A DNA stretch of 64,000 nucleotides from Liolophura sinensis. Lineage: Eukaryota > Mollusca > Polyplacophora > Chitonida > Chitonidae. How positions within the stretch are numbered: position 1 is the first letter of the stretch; each line of letters begins with the position of its first letter. This document shows, piece by piece, positions 44,561 to 56,520 of this stretch. The stretch spans positions 82,425,548 through 82,489,547 of the forward strand of contig NC_088300.1 in NCBI RefSeq assembly GCF_032854445.1, read 5' to 3'. Both the position numbers and the translations under genes were made by a program. Under the pieces are notes generated by a model. That model did no database searches. It was given only the letters and a program-made list of their open reading frames with translations, and was not told the DNA's origin.

Positions 44561-45077
44561 ATTCTCTTAAGCTGCATGCATGGTCATAAATTAATATATA
44601 TAATAGGCCAGAGCAGGGAGATTGAAAAACTAAAAAAGAAATAAAAAAAAAACACATCTCCAGATTTTTCTTCTCAACAAGTAGTAGATTGCCACACTAA
44701 ACATACTTATGTGCTCTCAGTCGTCAACATTTTTGCCACAAGCCCTGCTGCAGTCTGAGTCATCAATAATCTCGTTAGAGGAATATTATGCAAAGAGTAA
44801 AATTTTTGTGCCTTTTTATTAAAGTAGGCTCTAATAGTTTTTAGGTGGTGATTCAAGTTCACGAAGGTCTAGGGTTAAGCTTGTATTAAGCAAAATGTTG
44901 AAGAATAAATATCTCCTCTACTTGGTGCCAAAAATAACAAAATGTGTTCACCTTTCAATATTAAAACAATACTAAGTGCCAGAAAATAAAAACAAACCTA
45001 TGCTTATGATCTGAGTATTTAATAGGACTGATCTTATTACAAAAACGAGATGTAACACAAATATAGAAGTCCTCATA

Positions 45078-48000
45078 TTAAAGTTCCTGTGTGGCTAGTT
45101 CTGGTACATGTGAAGTTTCAGTCATGGCCCGCCTCCTCCACCTCCCTCCGTTTCTATCACTGGCATTTCTTAGCCACAGCATAAACTCTTTTTCAGCTTT
45201 ATCTTCTGTTGTCTCGAAAGACGGGTTCTTCAATGCTGCTCCTATGAAAGAAAAAAAAACTTTACATAAATGCATTATAGACAAAAAAGAAACAACCACG
45301 CACACAGAAAAGGATTCACTAGCATCACAGATTTATTTAAATATTGATGCGTCTTGTTTTGATTTTTTTTCAGAAGGGATTTTAGCTTTCTCTAGTTGAA
45401 CAGTGGTAAACAGTATTTTAATTTCAAGTAAAGTAATGAACAGAATAATGGAGCAGTGGTTACAGCAAAGCTAATAATATATTTCATACACATTCTTAAT
45501 TTCACTTTCACTTGATGGTTATGGGTTAAGGTACTGAACTCAGAATTGATTAGGCCACACCTAGTCAGTTATGAAATAAAACTTCCACACATTAAATTCT
45601 AGACGAATTAGTTTGGCATAGAATTCGAGCACACCATCTCACTGGTAAAAACCGAGATAGTGAACTTCAGTCAGAAGATAACAGTGACCATAGACCGGAG
45701 TCATTATGGACAACTATTAAAACACGTCACAGTGATGTGTTCTTGGCACAAAATGCAGAGTATAGTACATACTTTTCATGGTTTCACACAGACGAAGACC
45801 GCCAAATGCCCGCTTAGGTTGGGATAATTGCCCCTTCCAGCCTCTCCGTCCCGCCCAGTTCAACTTCAATGCCAACTCATGCGAAATAACCTGGCTCATC
45901 ATTCTACTCGTTGCTTCTTTCAGGTTACCTCCACCAATGACACAAAGCTGGGTGACCTATAATTTAAGAAATTATTATGCAAGAACAATTACATTCATTT
46001 ATGTACTTTTGTGACTGACAATTTTCTGTTTGTTTACACCATAGCCTACTCAAGAATGTTTCTGTGGCATATCTACACACAAACTTCTTAATGTTAAAGC
46101 GCAACCCAAAACAATCCACATATGCATACATAGAACTGAAATGAGTCAACTTGAGGAAGAAGGCATTAATTTGATCAGACAGCAAACGTTGTTTCCCTGC
46201 AAAAGGAAAAAAAAGGAAATTTCTTTTTTTTTCTTACCAGAGATTTTATAATGACCTTGTCATTCAGTTTTGCCTCAAGCTCATCTAGCTCTTCAAATGA
46301 ATGTAATGGCAGCATCTCTCCCAACATGTCCATAATGCCTGTGTCACTGGATGTAGATGTGGATTGGTGAACCAGTGCCTGGAGGATCTGTCGTTGTGCC
46401 ACTACCTCTTTATGCAGATCCTCCATTGTAACTTGCATCGTGCCTAAGGCCTTTAAAATCTCCATGTGTGTAGCTGTTAAACATAAATGTAAATAGTTTG
46501 GGTATAGCAAGGGGTTTTCAGGTGACTACATGTAGATGGAAAATGGTGGTGGTTTATTGCGGACATGACTATCTGACTAGTTTCCTCAACCCCTAAAAGT
46601 CTTGAATTAGACATTCATCAATTATCTACCAGTTTGAAAACAATGAATCTTTTTCTGGTATGCCGAAATACTGAAATCAGCAAAATTCCACACATTCTCT
46701 TTATGTGTAAACTTTCTGAATATCTTTAACCCCTAAAATGTCAAGTACTATTATAAACATTAGGCCTTATGGCTCTCAAAATAAGTAACCTGAGGTGAGC
46801 TAGGAAGCTCTTACCAGATACTTGGGGAGTTACATACAGTTTGGCGTCTGGAATCTCAGGTATCTGAGAAGTAGCTTCATCAAAAGTCACTTGTGGTGCT
46901 GCTTGAAATGAAATCAATTTTATGTATTTGATTCAGTTTTGCATAATGCCATACTCAACAACTTATAATGTAACTTATACTATGGCAGATTTAATAAGGG
47001 TAAATCACTTGCTGTAACCCAGGTCCTTCGAACACTGAGAAATGGACAGATACACAGATTTCCTGCCTAAGGCCATGACTGATCCAGAGGCCAACATCAC
47101 AAACATAGTTATTTATTTACTTATTTGATTGGTGCTTTATGCCGTACTCAAGAATATTTCACTTATATGACGGTGGTCAGCATTATATGGTGGGAGGAAA
47201 ACCCACGTCCATCTGCAGGTTGTTTGCAGCTCTATCACAAATATAAGAACGCCCCACAAAATTACACCTACAGCAATATGTTAGTATGCTTCACAATTAC
47301 AAATGTGTATGTAATTGTTTTCAGCAAGCAATGCTAGTTTTCAGTTCAACTTGACATCTTCCGTGTAGCTTGAAGAGCTTTTCACTGGAAAACATGCTAC
47401 AGATGGAGCCTGGGGCAGACGCTTTCGCTTTGGAGGAACATCAGTTTCTTCTTCAGCTGTGTCTCTTAAGGAATATGTTCTTTCTTTGAGTCTATAAAGT
47501 GAAGACAATACGTTAAGACACTTCAACATTACATTTTGCCAAACACACTGGCATAAGGGGCTTGCACTCATGGCCATGTTGGATCTCTAGCAAAATAATT
47601 CCATGGCCCATTGCACATACATGTAGTGAAATGAAAACTAAAGTGAAACCAAAAACTTGTTCTTTTAGATTCAACATGCTCTTGAGTGGCAACCCCTTTT
47701 ATCATTATCGTGGGGAAAAATATATTTCCATCGAATGATGACAAAAATGTATGCAGAAGCTCTGTGAAGCTACAAACCTTGTTAAATATGTGGCCTCCGG
47801 CTTTGAAAATGATCAGCTGTAAATTTACTGTACCTCCTAGCTCCCTTCTCCATTTCTTTTTTTTTTTTTTTTTTTTTTTTTTGATTGGTGTTTTACGCCG
47901 TACTCAAGAATATTTCACTTATACGACGGCGGTCAGCATTATGGTGGGTGGAAACCGGGCAGAGCCCGGGGGAAACCCACGACCATCCGCAGGTTGCTGA

Positions 48001-50475
48001 CAGACCTTCCCACGTACGGCCGGCGAGGAAGCCAGCATGAGCTGGACTTGAACTCACAGCGACCGCATTGGTGAGAGACTCCTGGGTCATTACGCTGCGC
48101 TAGCGCTTTAACCGACTGAGCCACGGAGGCCCCCTTCTCCATTTCCTTTTCATTTTCTGACTGAATGTCTGATGTGTCCCCTGCCAGTCTTAATTTTCGC
48201 CTGCCATCCTCGTAGGTATCTGCATGAAGAAAAGTCACATATGGCTCCAAAAAACGAGGTTGAGATTTTCTTACGCAAAATGTTGTTGTTTCATATTGTG
48301 AATAACTAGCCTATTATGTGTAACTCTCACCAAGCTTAATTACTGCTCAAAATAAATGAAGGTCAAATAAATAATAATATGATATATAATATTTGACTGG
48401 TGTTTTTGCTGTACTTAAAAATATTTTACTTGCCTGATGGTGGCCAGAATTATGGTGGGAGGACACCAGGCATAACCCAGGGGAAACAACGACTATCCAC
48501 AGGTTGTTAAGATGGTTAAGGAAATTTTATTTAAAAAAATTTTTCTCAAGCACAGGGATATTTTCTGAAAAAAAATATCAGAACTAAAACTACCGGGCAA
48601 AAGAAACGTATCACTTTTAAATGCAGTTTTTTCTATGGAAAAATAAGTTGAATAAGTTTAAATGTTGTGCGAATACGTTTGCACATAACCACCCTGTGTA
48701 CACATCACTTTTTAACGAGATTCATTGAAGTTGGTGTAAGACATCATGAAAAATCGGAAAAACAGAGTTTCGGGCCCTGTTGAAAATTCTCGATAATGAC
48801 CGCCGTATAAATACTGATGTAGCACATGGTAAGGGTGCAATATCATAAAAACATCTAAGAGATGCCGAGACTCACACAAGCAGAACGTGATAGAGCCACT
48901 GGTATGGCCGACATGGGGGCCAGCCAACACCACATTGCCAGAACATTCAATTGCAGTCAAGCCACCATCAGCAGACTGTTGGGTCGTTCTTGGACACAAG
49001 ATCGTCCAAGATCGGGCAGGCCAAGTGTTACAACGCTTGGCGAAGACCGGTACATCCGCACAATCCACCTGCATAACCGTTTTGTGACGGCGACGTCAAC
49101 GGCGGAAACGGCACTGGGACACCCCATCAGCAGACGCACAGTATTACGACGATCCGCGTGAGTGACATCAGAGCCTATCGCCTCTTCCGTGGAATGGCGT
49201 TGACTCCACTACACCGTCAAAACAGGCTGCGTTGGGCAAGAGTTGTACGTGAATGGCAGCGACGAGACTAGGAAAGGGTGCTGTTCACTGATGAAAGCCG
49301 ATATAACCTCTTCAGAAATGATGGTGTGTATCGACGCAGGGGAGAGCGATTGGCACAAAACTGCATGGAGAATGTCCACCCTTTTGGTGCTGGTGGGGTG
49401 CTTGTATGGGGCGGAATTTGTGGACAGGTGAAAACGAGATTGGTCATCATCCAGGGAAATCTGACTGGCCAAAGATACCGAGATGAAATATTGGAACCTG
49501 TTGTGGTGCCATTCGTGCATCAACAGCAAAGGGGTATCCTTCTGCAGCCGGACAATGCACGACCTCATACCGCCAGACTTGTACTAAATTATCTGGACAC
49601 CGTTGATGTCAACGTACTGCCTTGGCCAGAACGATCGCCAGACATGAATCCCTTAGAGCATCTGTGGGATCATCTTGATCGACGTCTGAGACAACGGGTC
49701 CCTCCCCCACAAAACAGGCAACAGCTCGAACAGGCTTTATTTGAGGAGTGGAACAGAATTCCTGATGACGTCATCCGGCGGCTGACGACTTCCATGAGGA
49801 GACGTATTTTGGCTTTAATTGATGCAATGGGTGCTCACACACGCTACTAACTTATCCTATCATGTCTTATGACATGATAGGACATTAGATGCACCTTTTT
49901 AAGGGAGTCCCTTTACTTGTATTTGTGTAATTTTTCAGATTTACCCCATACCTTCTTTACTCGGCCTGACAGCAAGTGTAATATCCATATGGCTTTGAAT
50001 TTTTGAACAGAACTTGGAAAATGGTTTATTGCAATATAATGCTTATGTTGATACTGTCTGTCTTTCATTCTCTTTCTTGTGGTGCTGAACAATGTTATAC
50101 GTTTCTTTTGCCCGGTAGGTTATTTTATTTTAGTATGCATTGCTTTTCTCACAAATTCTGCACACATACTGCACTTATCTACAAATTATAATCACCCAGA
50201 ACTACTGGATGCCTGAGCAAAACATACATTGCTTAGTGTTATGCAATGCATTGCAATTAAAAATCAGTGAAAATAAAATACTCGCCAGAAACCGACAAAA
50301 CTCTGATGTGGTAACATGGCCATGTTTTGTCAGCTGCTATCCTGTCGTTGACAGCTCTCATAACACTAGCCATTTTTTTGAATGGCGGCCAAAATGTCCT
50401 ACTGTCAGACAGTAACCAATTCGATGAAACCAACTCAACTTCATCCGTCTCCTTAAAGACTACCACCACACACAT
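45078..50475 (-). CDS. DUF4806-like host gene, seven exons, one split by a SINE
   Basis: Exons by splice sites and phase (minus): 50475-50286, 48219-47834, 47491 to about 47343, 46901-46815, 46473-46238, 45956-45773, 45241-45078. Exon 1 begins 'MCVVVVFKETDEV' and contains 'NWLLSDSRTFWPPF'. Exon 2 has 'TYEDGRRKLRLAGDTSDIQ'. Exon 5 is helical. Exon 6 ('SHELALKLNWAGRRGWKGQL') is the DUF4806 core. Exon 7 ends 'ATQEL'. Phases agree at all junctions except exon 3/4, where the donor is unresolved and an exon may be missing. Intron 1 uses a GC donor ('TCTG|gcgagt') and holds a Tc1 element. A SINE splits exon 2 and would truncate the protein. DUF4806 proteins have no known biochemical function and many are transposon-associated, so this may be a domesticated or mobile gene. 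Confidence 0.75.
47106..47235 (-). mobile_element. SINE 3'-part fragment, minus orientation
   Basis: Tail and part of the body: 'tttatttacttatttgattggtg', '..gtactcaagaatatttcacttatatgacggtgg', 'atggtgggaggaaaacccacg'. Head lost. Lies between exons 3 and 4 of the DUF4806-like gene. Confidence 0.75.
47857..48132 (-). mobile_element. Full-length SINE inserted in an exon, with target-site duplication
   Basis: A complete copy: T-run 47859-47882 (poly-A end), body, and head ending at 'cacggaggcc' (48121-48130). A 13-bp duplication 'ccttctccatttc' flanks it (47844-47856 and 48133-48145). Removing the element and one duplicate restores an uninterrupted exon 2 of the DUF4806-like gene in the right frame. 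Sequence is close to the other full copies, so it is comparatively young. Confidence 0.92.
48376..48510 (-). mobile_element. Old SINE 3'-part fragment
   Basis: A strongly diverged tail/body: 'tttgactggtgtttttgctgtacttaaaaatattttacttgcctgatggtggcc' then 'ggtgggagg' and 'ggggaaacaacgac'. Far more mutated than the neighbouring 47857 copy, giving a second age class of this family. Confidence 0.65.
48862..49850 (+). pseudogene. Tc1 transposase, one frameshift and one in-frame TAG
   Basis: Starts at ATG 48862 ('MPRLTQAERDRATGM'). Helix-turn-helix 'HHIARTFNCSQATISRLLG', then the 'GRPSVTT' linker. A frameshift lies near 49150. The shifted frame runs through 'NRLRWARVVREWQRRD' to a TAG at about 49269, where related transposases have Trp, then 'VLFTDESRYNLF' (first Asp), 'LQPDNARPHTARL' (second Asp) and 'SPDMNPLEHLWDHL' (Glu). 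My count gives 34 residues between the last two, the classical DD34E. It ends at the TAA after 'GAHTRY'. Two lesions only, so decay is recent. Confidence 0.9.
49855..49882. other. Perfect hairpin after the Tc1 transposase stop
   Basis: 'TCCTATCATGTC' and its exact complement flank the loop TTAT: a 12-bp stem beginning two bases after the transposase stop codon region. It could act in the 3' UTR, or be a relic of a nested terminal repeat. Confidence 0.85.
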
Positions 50476-52410
50476 AGTGGTAAAGTCTAAAATGAGAAAT
50501 TATCCAAGATTTAGTACATTTTCACATTTCATACAGAATTCTGGTGTCTCTTACTGCGATACAAATAGGATGAAAATATTTCTCTTTATGCACAACATGT
50601 TAAGACAAGAAATTTTGAGTTTATCAGTTTGCATAGATATCTGTTTGACTGAAATGTTCTACTGCATGAAATGTTCTTTGTAGTTTTGCATTTTTCAAAA
50701 ATGTTTATCACAATCCATGAAAAGATGTCACCACCTTCTTATACCATTTCTAAATTCTGTGAAGCATAAAACCTTGTGACAACCCTAAAGTAACATGTAT
50801 GTATATAGCGCCAAGCTGGCAAAGTCATGCATACTGTATTATTAAGGTGTATAGAACTATTCAGGGTCTACTCGCTGTGGATAAGAGGAACTGCAACTTG
50901 CACATTTTTGTATGGAAATAACATGTACTTGCGATATACTTTCGCAATGCTGTCAACAAGGAGTTCATCAGAAAGATCTGTGACAATGTGAACGTGCAGA
51001 TTACTGGAATTGAGTGGGTATGTGAAAAATGGATGACATGACCTGTAAGTCTGATGCACAATGAGTACATCTCCATTAGAATACAACTGGTTTCTGACCA
51101 AGCAAATGCTGGAATTTATATCAACGCAGTTGTTCTCTGCTCTTGTAGAAACACAGAATCTATCTAATTTTACTTCAGTGTATTGTGAACAGCTGAGATT
51201 TGTATTACCCAATGGTAATGGACCATAACCATGTGGCATTTTCAGTGTAAAGCTAGAGCCACTTTCCTGAGCAAGATGAATCAAATTATGGACACTGTAC
51301 ACAACCTGATTACTTCCATATAGACGTGCAAAGTGGTGTACAAAACCTACCAGAAGCTCATGTGCATAGTCAGATAACTGATAACATGTGGCTGGATTGA
51401 GAAGTATATTGATTCCAATAGAGAGCAAAAGAAAATTTCTGTACAGTTCATCAGCAATTTTATCTTTTAAGACAATCATTCCTGTGTAGAGGAGGAATGT
51501 ACGGAAGTATGTAGCCTTCCATCTATCAATATCTGCAAGTGAACGTGGTTTCCTTGCAAATTCCTTTGGTATGAATTTGACCAACCCTAATAAGGAAGCC
51601 GAAATTTGCAGTTTTACTCAAGGCCCTAAGCGCACTGTCAATGGACCCTTTATCAGTAACAAAAGGAGGCGACGTGTTACCCCAAGACATACCAAGTGCA
51701 TGTATTCCAGTGGAAACTGCGATAGAAAGTTCCCGTATGATGACGTTCATCTTCCTGATTCTCGAAAGACTTGTCTATTCTTAATGGCGCATGTGTTTCA
51801 GGAAATGTCATTTTTCCATCATAAACACCTGCCTGAGAGCATTTTTCACATGAAGAATAACCTGAGTGAGATTTAATTTGCTTGACAAAGGACCTCGCAG
51901 GCGCATCACAGATAAATGAGAATATTCTGATCTTGTAATGTCGATCTTTATACCTCATTCCCTCATTCTTTAATCCTTCATATTCTGTTATAAAATCTGC
52001 CAAAAAATCAGCAGGATCTCTAGGTTTTTCTTTTCTTATAAACAATCCAATGACAAATGGCCGGGGCTTAGATTCATTCTGTATCATTCCTAGAATGGGC
52101 AGCTGTGTATTTCTACTCTTAAATAATGGCAGTCCATCTGTACTTATCTGAACAAAAATGGTATCACTTTATACCAGTTTCATGTTTGATTTTAACCTTT
52201 GAAGTACACAGCTGTGAAGACTGAAATGATAGTATGAGCAACCTCCGACAGATGTTATGCCAGTAACATGTCCTGTGGCCAAAAGAGTTATAGGGTCTTT
52301 CGGTAAATAAGGGTGACACTTTTTCAATATGCTGAACAAACCTACACAGTGCTGTGTGCGTGATATTATTTTCAACAGCCCATGCAGCTATCATGTCAGA
52401 CGGTAGACTA

Positions 52411-53937
52411 TACTATCCAAAAAAAGAAACGCATAACCCGGTTTTTTGCGGAGGTGATGCAGTCTTTTCAATTATGCATAACTAAATAAGAATTGCTATT
52501 CTGCAAATATTTTTTTACACAGATTAAGGAAGGGTCCATATCTAGACAACAAGGCCATCAACTTGAGGTAAGACACTCACAATGAGTCTCCCACTTGAGT
52601 GGAATGTCAGTATCTGTTGTGACCACCACGGGCACGAATAACAGTTCTGACACGCCTTGTCATGGACTGGATGAGACGCTGGATAGAGGCCTGGGGAATG
52701 TTCTGCCACTCCTCCTGCAAACATGCAACTTGCTCTTGAAGCGTTTGGGGTTGAGGTTGACGTTGGCGTCGATCAAGTTCATCCCACAGATGCTCAATTG
52801 GGTTAAGATCCGGGGAACGGGACGGCCAGGGTAGCATATTTACATTGTTTTTGGCGAGGAAGTCCCTTGTGACACGTGCCGTGTGCGGTCTGGCGTTGTC
52901 TTGCTGGAACAACTCCCGCTGAACGTCAATGACAGGTAAGAGGTGTGGCTGCAGGATGGTGTCTCGGTAGCGTACGGCCGTAAGATTTCCCTGAACGTGG
53001 ACAAGATTTGTACGACCAGTATACGATATTGCTGCCCACATCATCACACTCCCTCCACCAAATCTGTCCACTTGGCGTTCGCAGTTAGGGGCATAAAGTT
53101 CGTGAGCACGTCTGTAAACCCGGTTTCTACCATCACGTCTCTGCAATAGGAATCTGGACTCATCACTGAACCAAATGCGTCGCCAGTTGCGTAGATTCCA
53201 TGCAGTCACGTTGTTACACTATCGGAGGCGATTGGCGCGATGGTGAGGACGCAGCACGATCCCAACATAGGGCCTCCTGGCTCTCAGTCCATGTTCCCTC
53301 AGCCTGATCCGCACTGTCTGACCTGATATCCTCCTCAGTCCCGGTATGCTGGCTGCTGTGCTTTCAGCTGTAGCACAACGGTCACGCAAATGGAGGACCC
53401 TTATGTAGCGATCTTGGGCTGCTGTAGTGACACGTGGTCGACCTGAACGCCGACGGTCATTTGTTGTCCGAGTATTGTTGTAGCGGGCAGCAAGCCGTGA
53501 AATCGTGCTCTGGCTGACGTGTAGACGCCTAGAAATGGATGATTGGGACTCTCCAGCTTGAAGTCTTCCAATGGAAATATTTCTTGTGACAGTGTCAAGA
53601 CGTGGCATGTTGAATCAGCTTGAAAACACCACTTGAAAGACGCCGATTTCCGGCCCGAAGTTGCTGTTTTATAGTCACACACTGCATGCTTTCCATGCGT
53701 AAGTTCGGCGTGTAAGACTGCACGTTATGCAGTATGGTGCTGTATTTTTTACTTCTTCCAAAAACGGCCTCCAAACTCAACATTTTCAACCAAGAAATGT
53801 TTTGAGGAATAAAATGTGTGCTAACTGTGACTATTAACAATATTAAAACACATTTTGCTCATGAAATGAAGACAAAATGTATTTATTTCATTTTAAAATA
53901 AAACAAAACACCTATGCGTTTCTTTTTTTGGATGGTA
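52411..53937 (-). mobile_element. Tc1-like transposon, copy 1, inserted in the CACTA transposase
   Basis: Termini: 'tactatccaaaaaaagaaac' at 52411 and, inverted with one mismatch, at 53937. TA duplication at 52409-52410 and 53938-53939. Length 1527 bp. Nearly identical to 60145-61675 (scattered substitutions; a 6-bp deletion near 52764 removes two codons). Removing it with one TA rejoins the interrupted CACTA reading frame exactly. Confidence 0.95.
52607..53608 (-). pseudogene. Tc1 transposase copy 1, single in-frame TAG
   Basis: ATG 53608 begins 'MPRLDTVTRNISIGRL'. Helix-turn-helix motifs 'SSISRRLHVSQSTISRL' and the 'GRPRVTT' linker follow. The frame meets TAG at 53219-53221 after 'NRLR', where Tc1 enzymes have Trp, and continues in the same frame: 'IWFSDESRF' (first Asp), 'FQQDNARPHTARV' (second Asp), 'SPDLNPIEHLWDEL' (Glu), 34 residues apart. 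It ends at 52607 after 'GGHNRY'. Apart from this stop and a two-codon deletion, all ~333 codons are open. Confidence 0.93.
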
Positions 53938-54322
53938 TACTTTTGTCATCATCTGAATCACAATCAGTATTGTTATCACTAGTACTTTTGTTTAATTCAT
54001 CAATTTCATTCCTAATCAGTAATGAACTGTCATTGTCAGGTATTGTGCCACTGGTTTCAAGTGGATTGTGGACAATGTTGTTTGAGTTGTCACCAAATGT
54101 GACGTTGTCAACACAATCAGGTGTAGACTGATAGTGTAAATGTGGGTGAGCTGTATTGCTGGTATTTTCTTGACATTTCATCTCAGCGTACTGGTACTCC
54201 TGGCTCTTTGTACATTTTGATGGACAAGGTGTCTCACCATTGTGATTTTGTGAAAATGTGATGTTTGTGAGGTGTTTGTTTACTTGGCTCTGAATTCGCC
54301 TTCTTTTAGTCCAATACGACAT

Positions 54323-55279
54323 ACTATTTATACTGTGCGACTAACTGTAGTATATGTTGTCGTTGTTGTACAGTTGTAAAATTTGTGTCTGCACGTTTTT
54401 ATCTGCTGTGCTCTTTACGTGTAAACGCCAAAATAACGGAGGAAGGTTGCTTGACAGTGTTATGGAAGTGAAAATACACCAAAATTCTGTCAAAGAATGA
54501 ACGTTTAAACCATTTCAGGCAAATATTTTGAGAAAGGATTTTGATGGATCTTACCAGAGTTTTCAGAAGCAGCCGATAATGAGCTTGGCGGCACATCCCA
54601 CAACTCCTCGTCCCGGAATACACTGTCTGGACTGGTCCAGAACTGGGCCGACTTTCTGCAAGCACATTATCCTTAAATCTTTGGCTGTCCGTTGCGGAAG
54701 TTAGTAAACGTACTATTCTGCCAAGGGCAGATAACTGGTCCAAGATCGATAACTCTATAATTTGCTCTTATAAAAGATACTGTAAAAACGTGGTCAGTTA
54801 CACGAATAAATCATGATCAATAACTAAACGGACAATAACTAAACCGTATACATGTACTTTTTACTGAAGTGATTCCAGGTAAAGGTTTTGATAACGGAGG
54901 CCTGATCGAGGCGGCGGAGGAATGATTTTCCACCATTGGCCCGATTCAGGGGTATTACATATTTTATACTGGTAGCTCAATTTGTTTCCACGGGAACTGA
55001 AGCGATGCTGGTCTAGTTTTGATAACTGAAAACCGGGTAAATGACGGCGTGCCATTATTGGTTCGATGACGGCTGAGTAATCAACCATGGTGTCAACCTT
55101 TTGAACTATAGCGGCATGACTTTACTGAACGTTACTGTGCCGGTCCTGGCACATTTAGAGCAATGTGAATTGTAACTGAATACTGGTTAGCCAGCAATGG
55201 CGTGGTACTGGGTGCGTTAAGGATGTCACTTGCCGGTACTGCCTTGATACGCCTCTTCAACACCGGAATCGGCCCACTG
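54323..55279. other. No gene recognised
   Basis: Upstream flank of the CACTA transposase start, then AT-rich sequence with a few 'actgg' words and scattered open frames of no recognised family (for example 54399-54743 and 54861-55088, minus strand). I see no conserved motif, terminal repeat or RNA gene here. Confidence 0.6.
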
Positions 55280-56520
55280 GTGTCATGTTTGTTGGGAATG
55301 ACCTTAAAGTTTACCCATGATCTTTTGGTTGACCTCCAACCTTTGACCTTTTTTACATATAGCATTTCAAATGTACTGTCAAAAAAGCAGGTCATAGGTC
55401 AAAGATCAAATCCAAGGTGGCTTTTTAACTTGAAGATCAAGGGGCTTTACGTGTCAAGCCTTGATTAGGGATTTTTTGAGAACTGTTCAAAGTGTAGGTC
55501 AAAATTTTAACCGTAGGTCAAAACCGACCTCATATTCCTGACCTCCGATCCCGATTACCCTTTGTGCCAAAATTTGAGATCGATCGAAAAAAAAAGGTTT
55601 TCGACCCATTTTTTCTCTAGGTTAACCTTATGGGTACAAAAATGGGTCGGAAACTTTTTCTGTCTGATTGATTTCAAATTTTATTTTAAAGGGTAATCGA
55701 GGTGGGAGGTCAAGAATCCGAGGTCGACTTTGATGTCTTCATTGACCTTTGACCTTTGACCTACATTTTAGATTGTACATTCATAACCCACTATCGAAAA
55801 AGCAGGCCAAAAGTCGGAGGTAAACTAAAAGGTCAAGGTTCAACTTCAAAATCATTGGAGCATCTCGTGTCAAAAGGTCAAGGTCAAGGCTTTATTAGGG
55901 ATTTTTAAATAATTGTTCAAGGTCAAGGTCAAGGTCAAACATTCGACTGCCATTTTGGAGGTTAAAAAAGATGGATGTCAAAAAGAATTTTTGTTGTTCT
56001 CTGACCTCGATTACCCCTGGTATTAAAGTTTGACCCCAATCGGAGACAAAAAGTTTTTGTCCCATTTTTTCGTCAACGGGTTAGAATGACCTCAAACTTT
56101 GATGCAAAGGGTAATCCAGGTCGGGAATCAAGAATCTGGGGTCAATTTTGACCTTGACCTTGACCTCTAAAATGGCAGTCGAAAGTTTGACCTTCACTTT
56201 GAACAGTTCTAAACAAATCTCTAATTGTTCCTTGACTTTTTGACACGTAATGCTCGAATACCTTTGAAATCCAACTATAACATTTTGGTTTACCTCCGAC
56301 GTCTAGCCTCGTTTTCAGACAGTGCATTCCGATTGTACTATCTAAAAAGAAGTTTACCAGTTAGAGGTAAAATCCAAGGTCACAAGTCAACTTAAAGGCC
56401 CAAGGAACATTACGTATCAAAAAGTCAAGGTCGTGGGTCAATTAGGAATTTTTTTAAAGGTTTTCAAAGTTGGGGTCAAAAATTTCGACCTCCAAATTTG
56501 TGTCCAATTTAAATGCATAT
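55280..56520. repeat. AGGTCA-rich repeat, block 2
   Basis: Zero-spaced AGGTCA direct repeats at 55879-55890 and 55919-55940 (three units), and TGACCT runs at 55741-55760 and 56150-56167. The segment 'gactgccattttggaggt' (55945-55963) reappears inverted as 'ctctaaaatggcagtcg' (56164-56181), so the half-site runs lie in inverted arms about 230 bp apart. The 'cattccgattgtactatctaaaaag' landmark recurs in each sub-block. Confidence 0.8.

Larger units (their letters stand above)
48593..50115 (+). mobile_element. Tc1-like transposon with TA target duplication
   Basis: Inverted termini 'taccgggcaaaagaaacgta' at 48591-48610 and the exact complement at 50098-50117, where the outer TA on each side is the target duplication. 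The internal gene is a Tc1 transposase on the plus strand. It sits in intron 1 of the DUF4806-like gene, in antisense orientation to it. Confidence 0.92.
50868..54322 (-). pseudogene. CACTA/EnSpm-type (Tnp2-like) transposase, split by a Tc1 insertion
   Basis: The N-terminal part is 54322-53940 ('MSYWTKRRRIQSQV', Ser/Asp-rich, ending 'DCDSDDDKS'). After the Tc1 element (52411-53937) the frame resumes at 52408 with 'LPSDMIAAWAVENNITHTAL'. A frameshift near 52330 leads into 'LPKDPITLLATGHVTGI', and an in-frame TAA lies near 52176. Then come 'ISTDGLPLFKSRNTQLPILG' and 'IICDAPAR'-type coding ('SFICDAPARSFVKQIKSHSG'), with 'CEKCSQAGVYDGKMTFPE'. After more shifts: 'PLEYMHLVCLG' (about 51690), 'KFIPKEFARKPRSLADIDRW' (51520-51580) and 'ELLVGFVHHFARLYG'. 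The motif series matches transposases I associate with animal EnSpm/CACTA elements. The superfamily is inferred; CACTA termini were not located. Confidence 0.72.

Noticed and set aside
52150-52180. A 27-bp intron in the CACTA transposase (gtataa...ttgttcag)
   Set aside because: Too short for splicing, and its length keeps frame. An in-frame TAA in a pseudogene explains it better.
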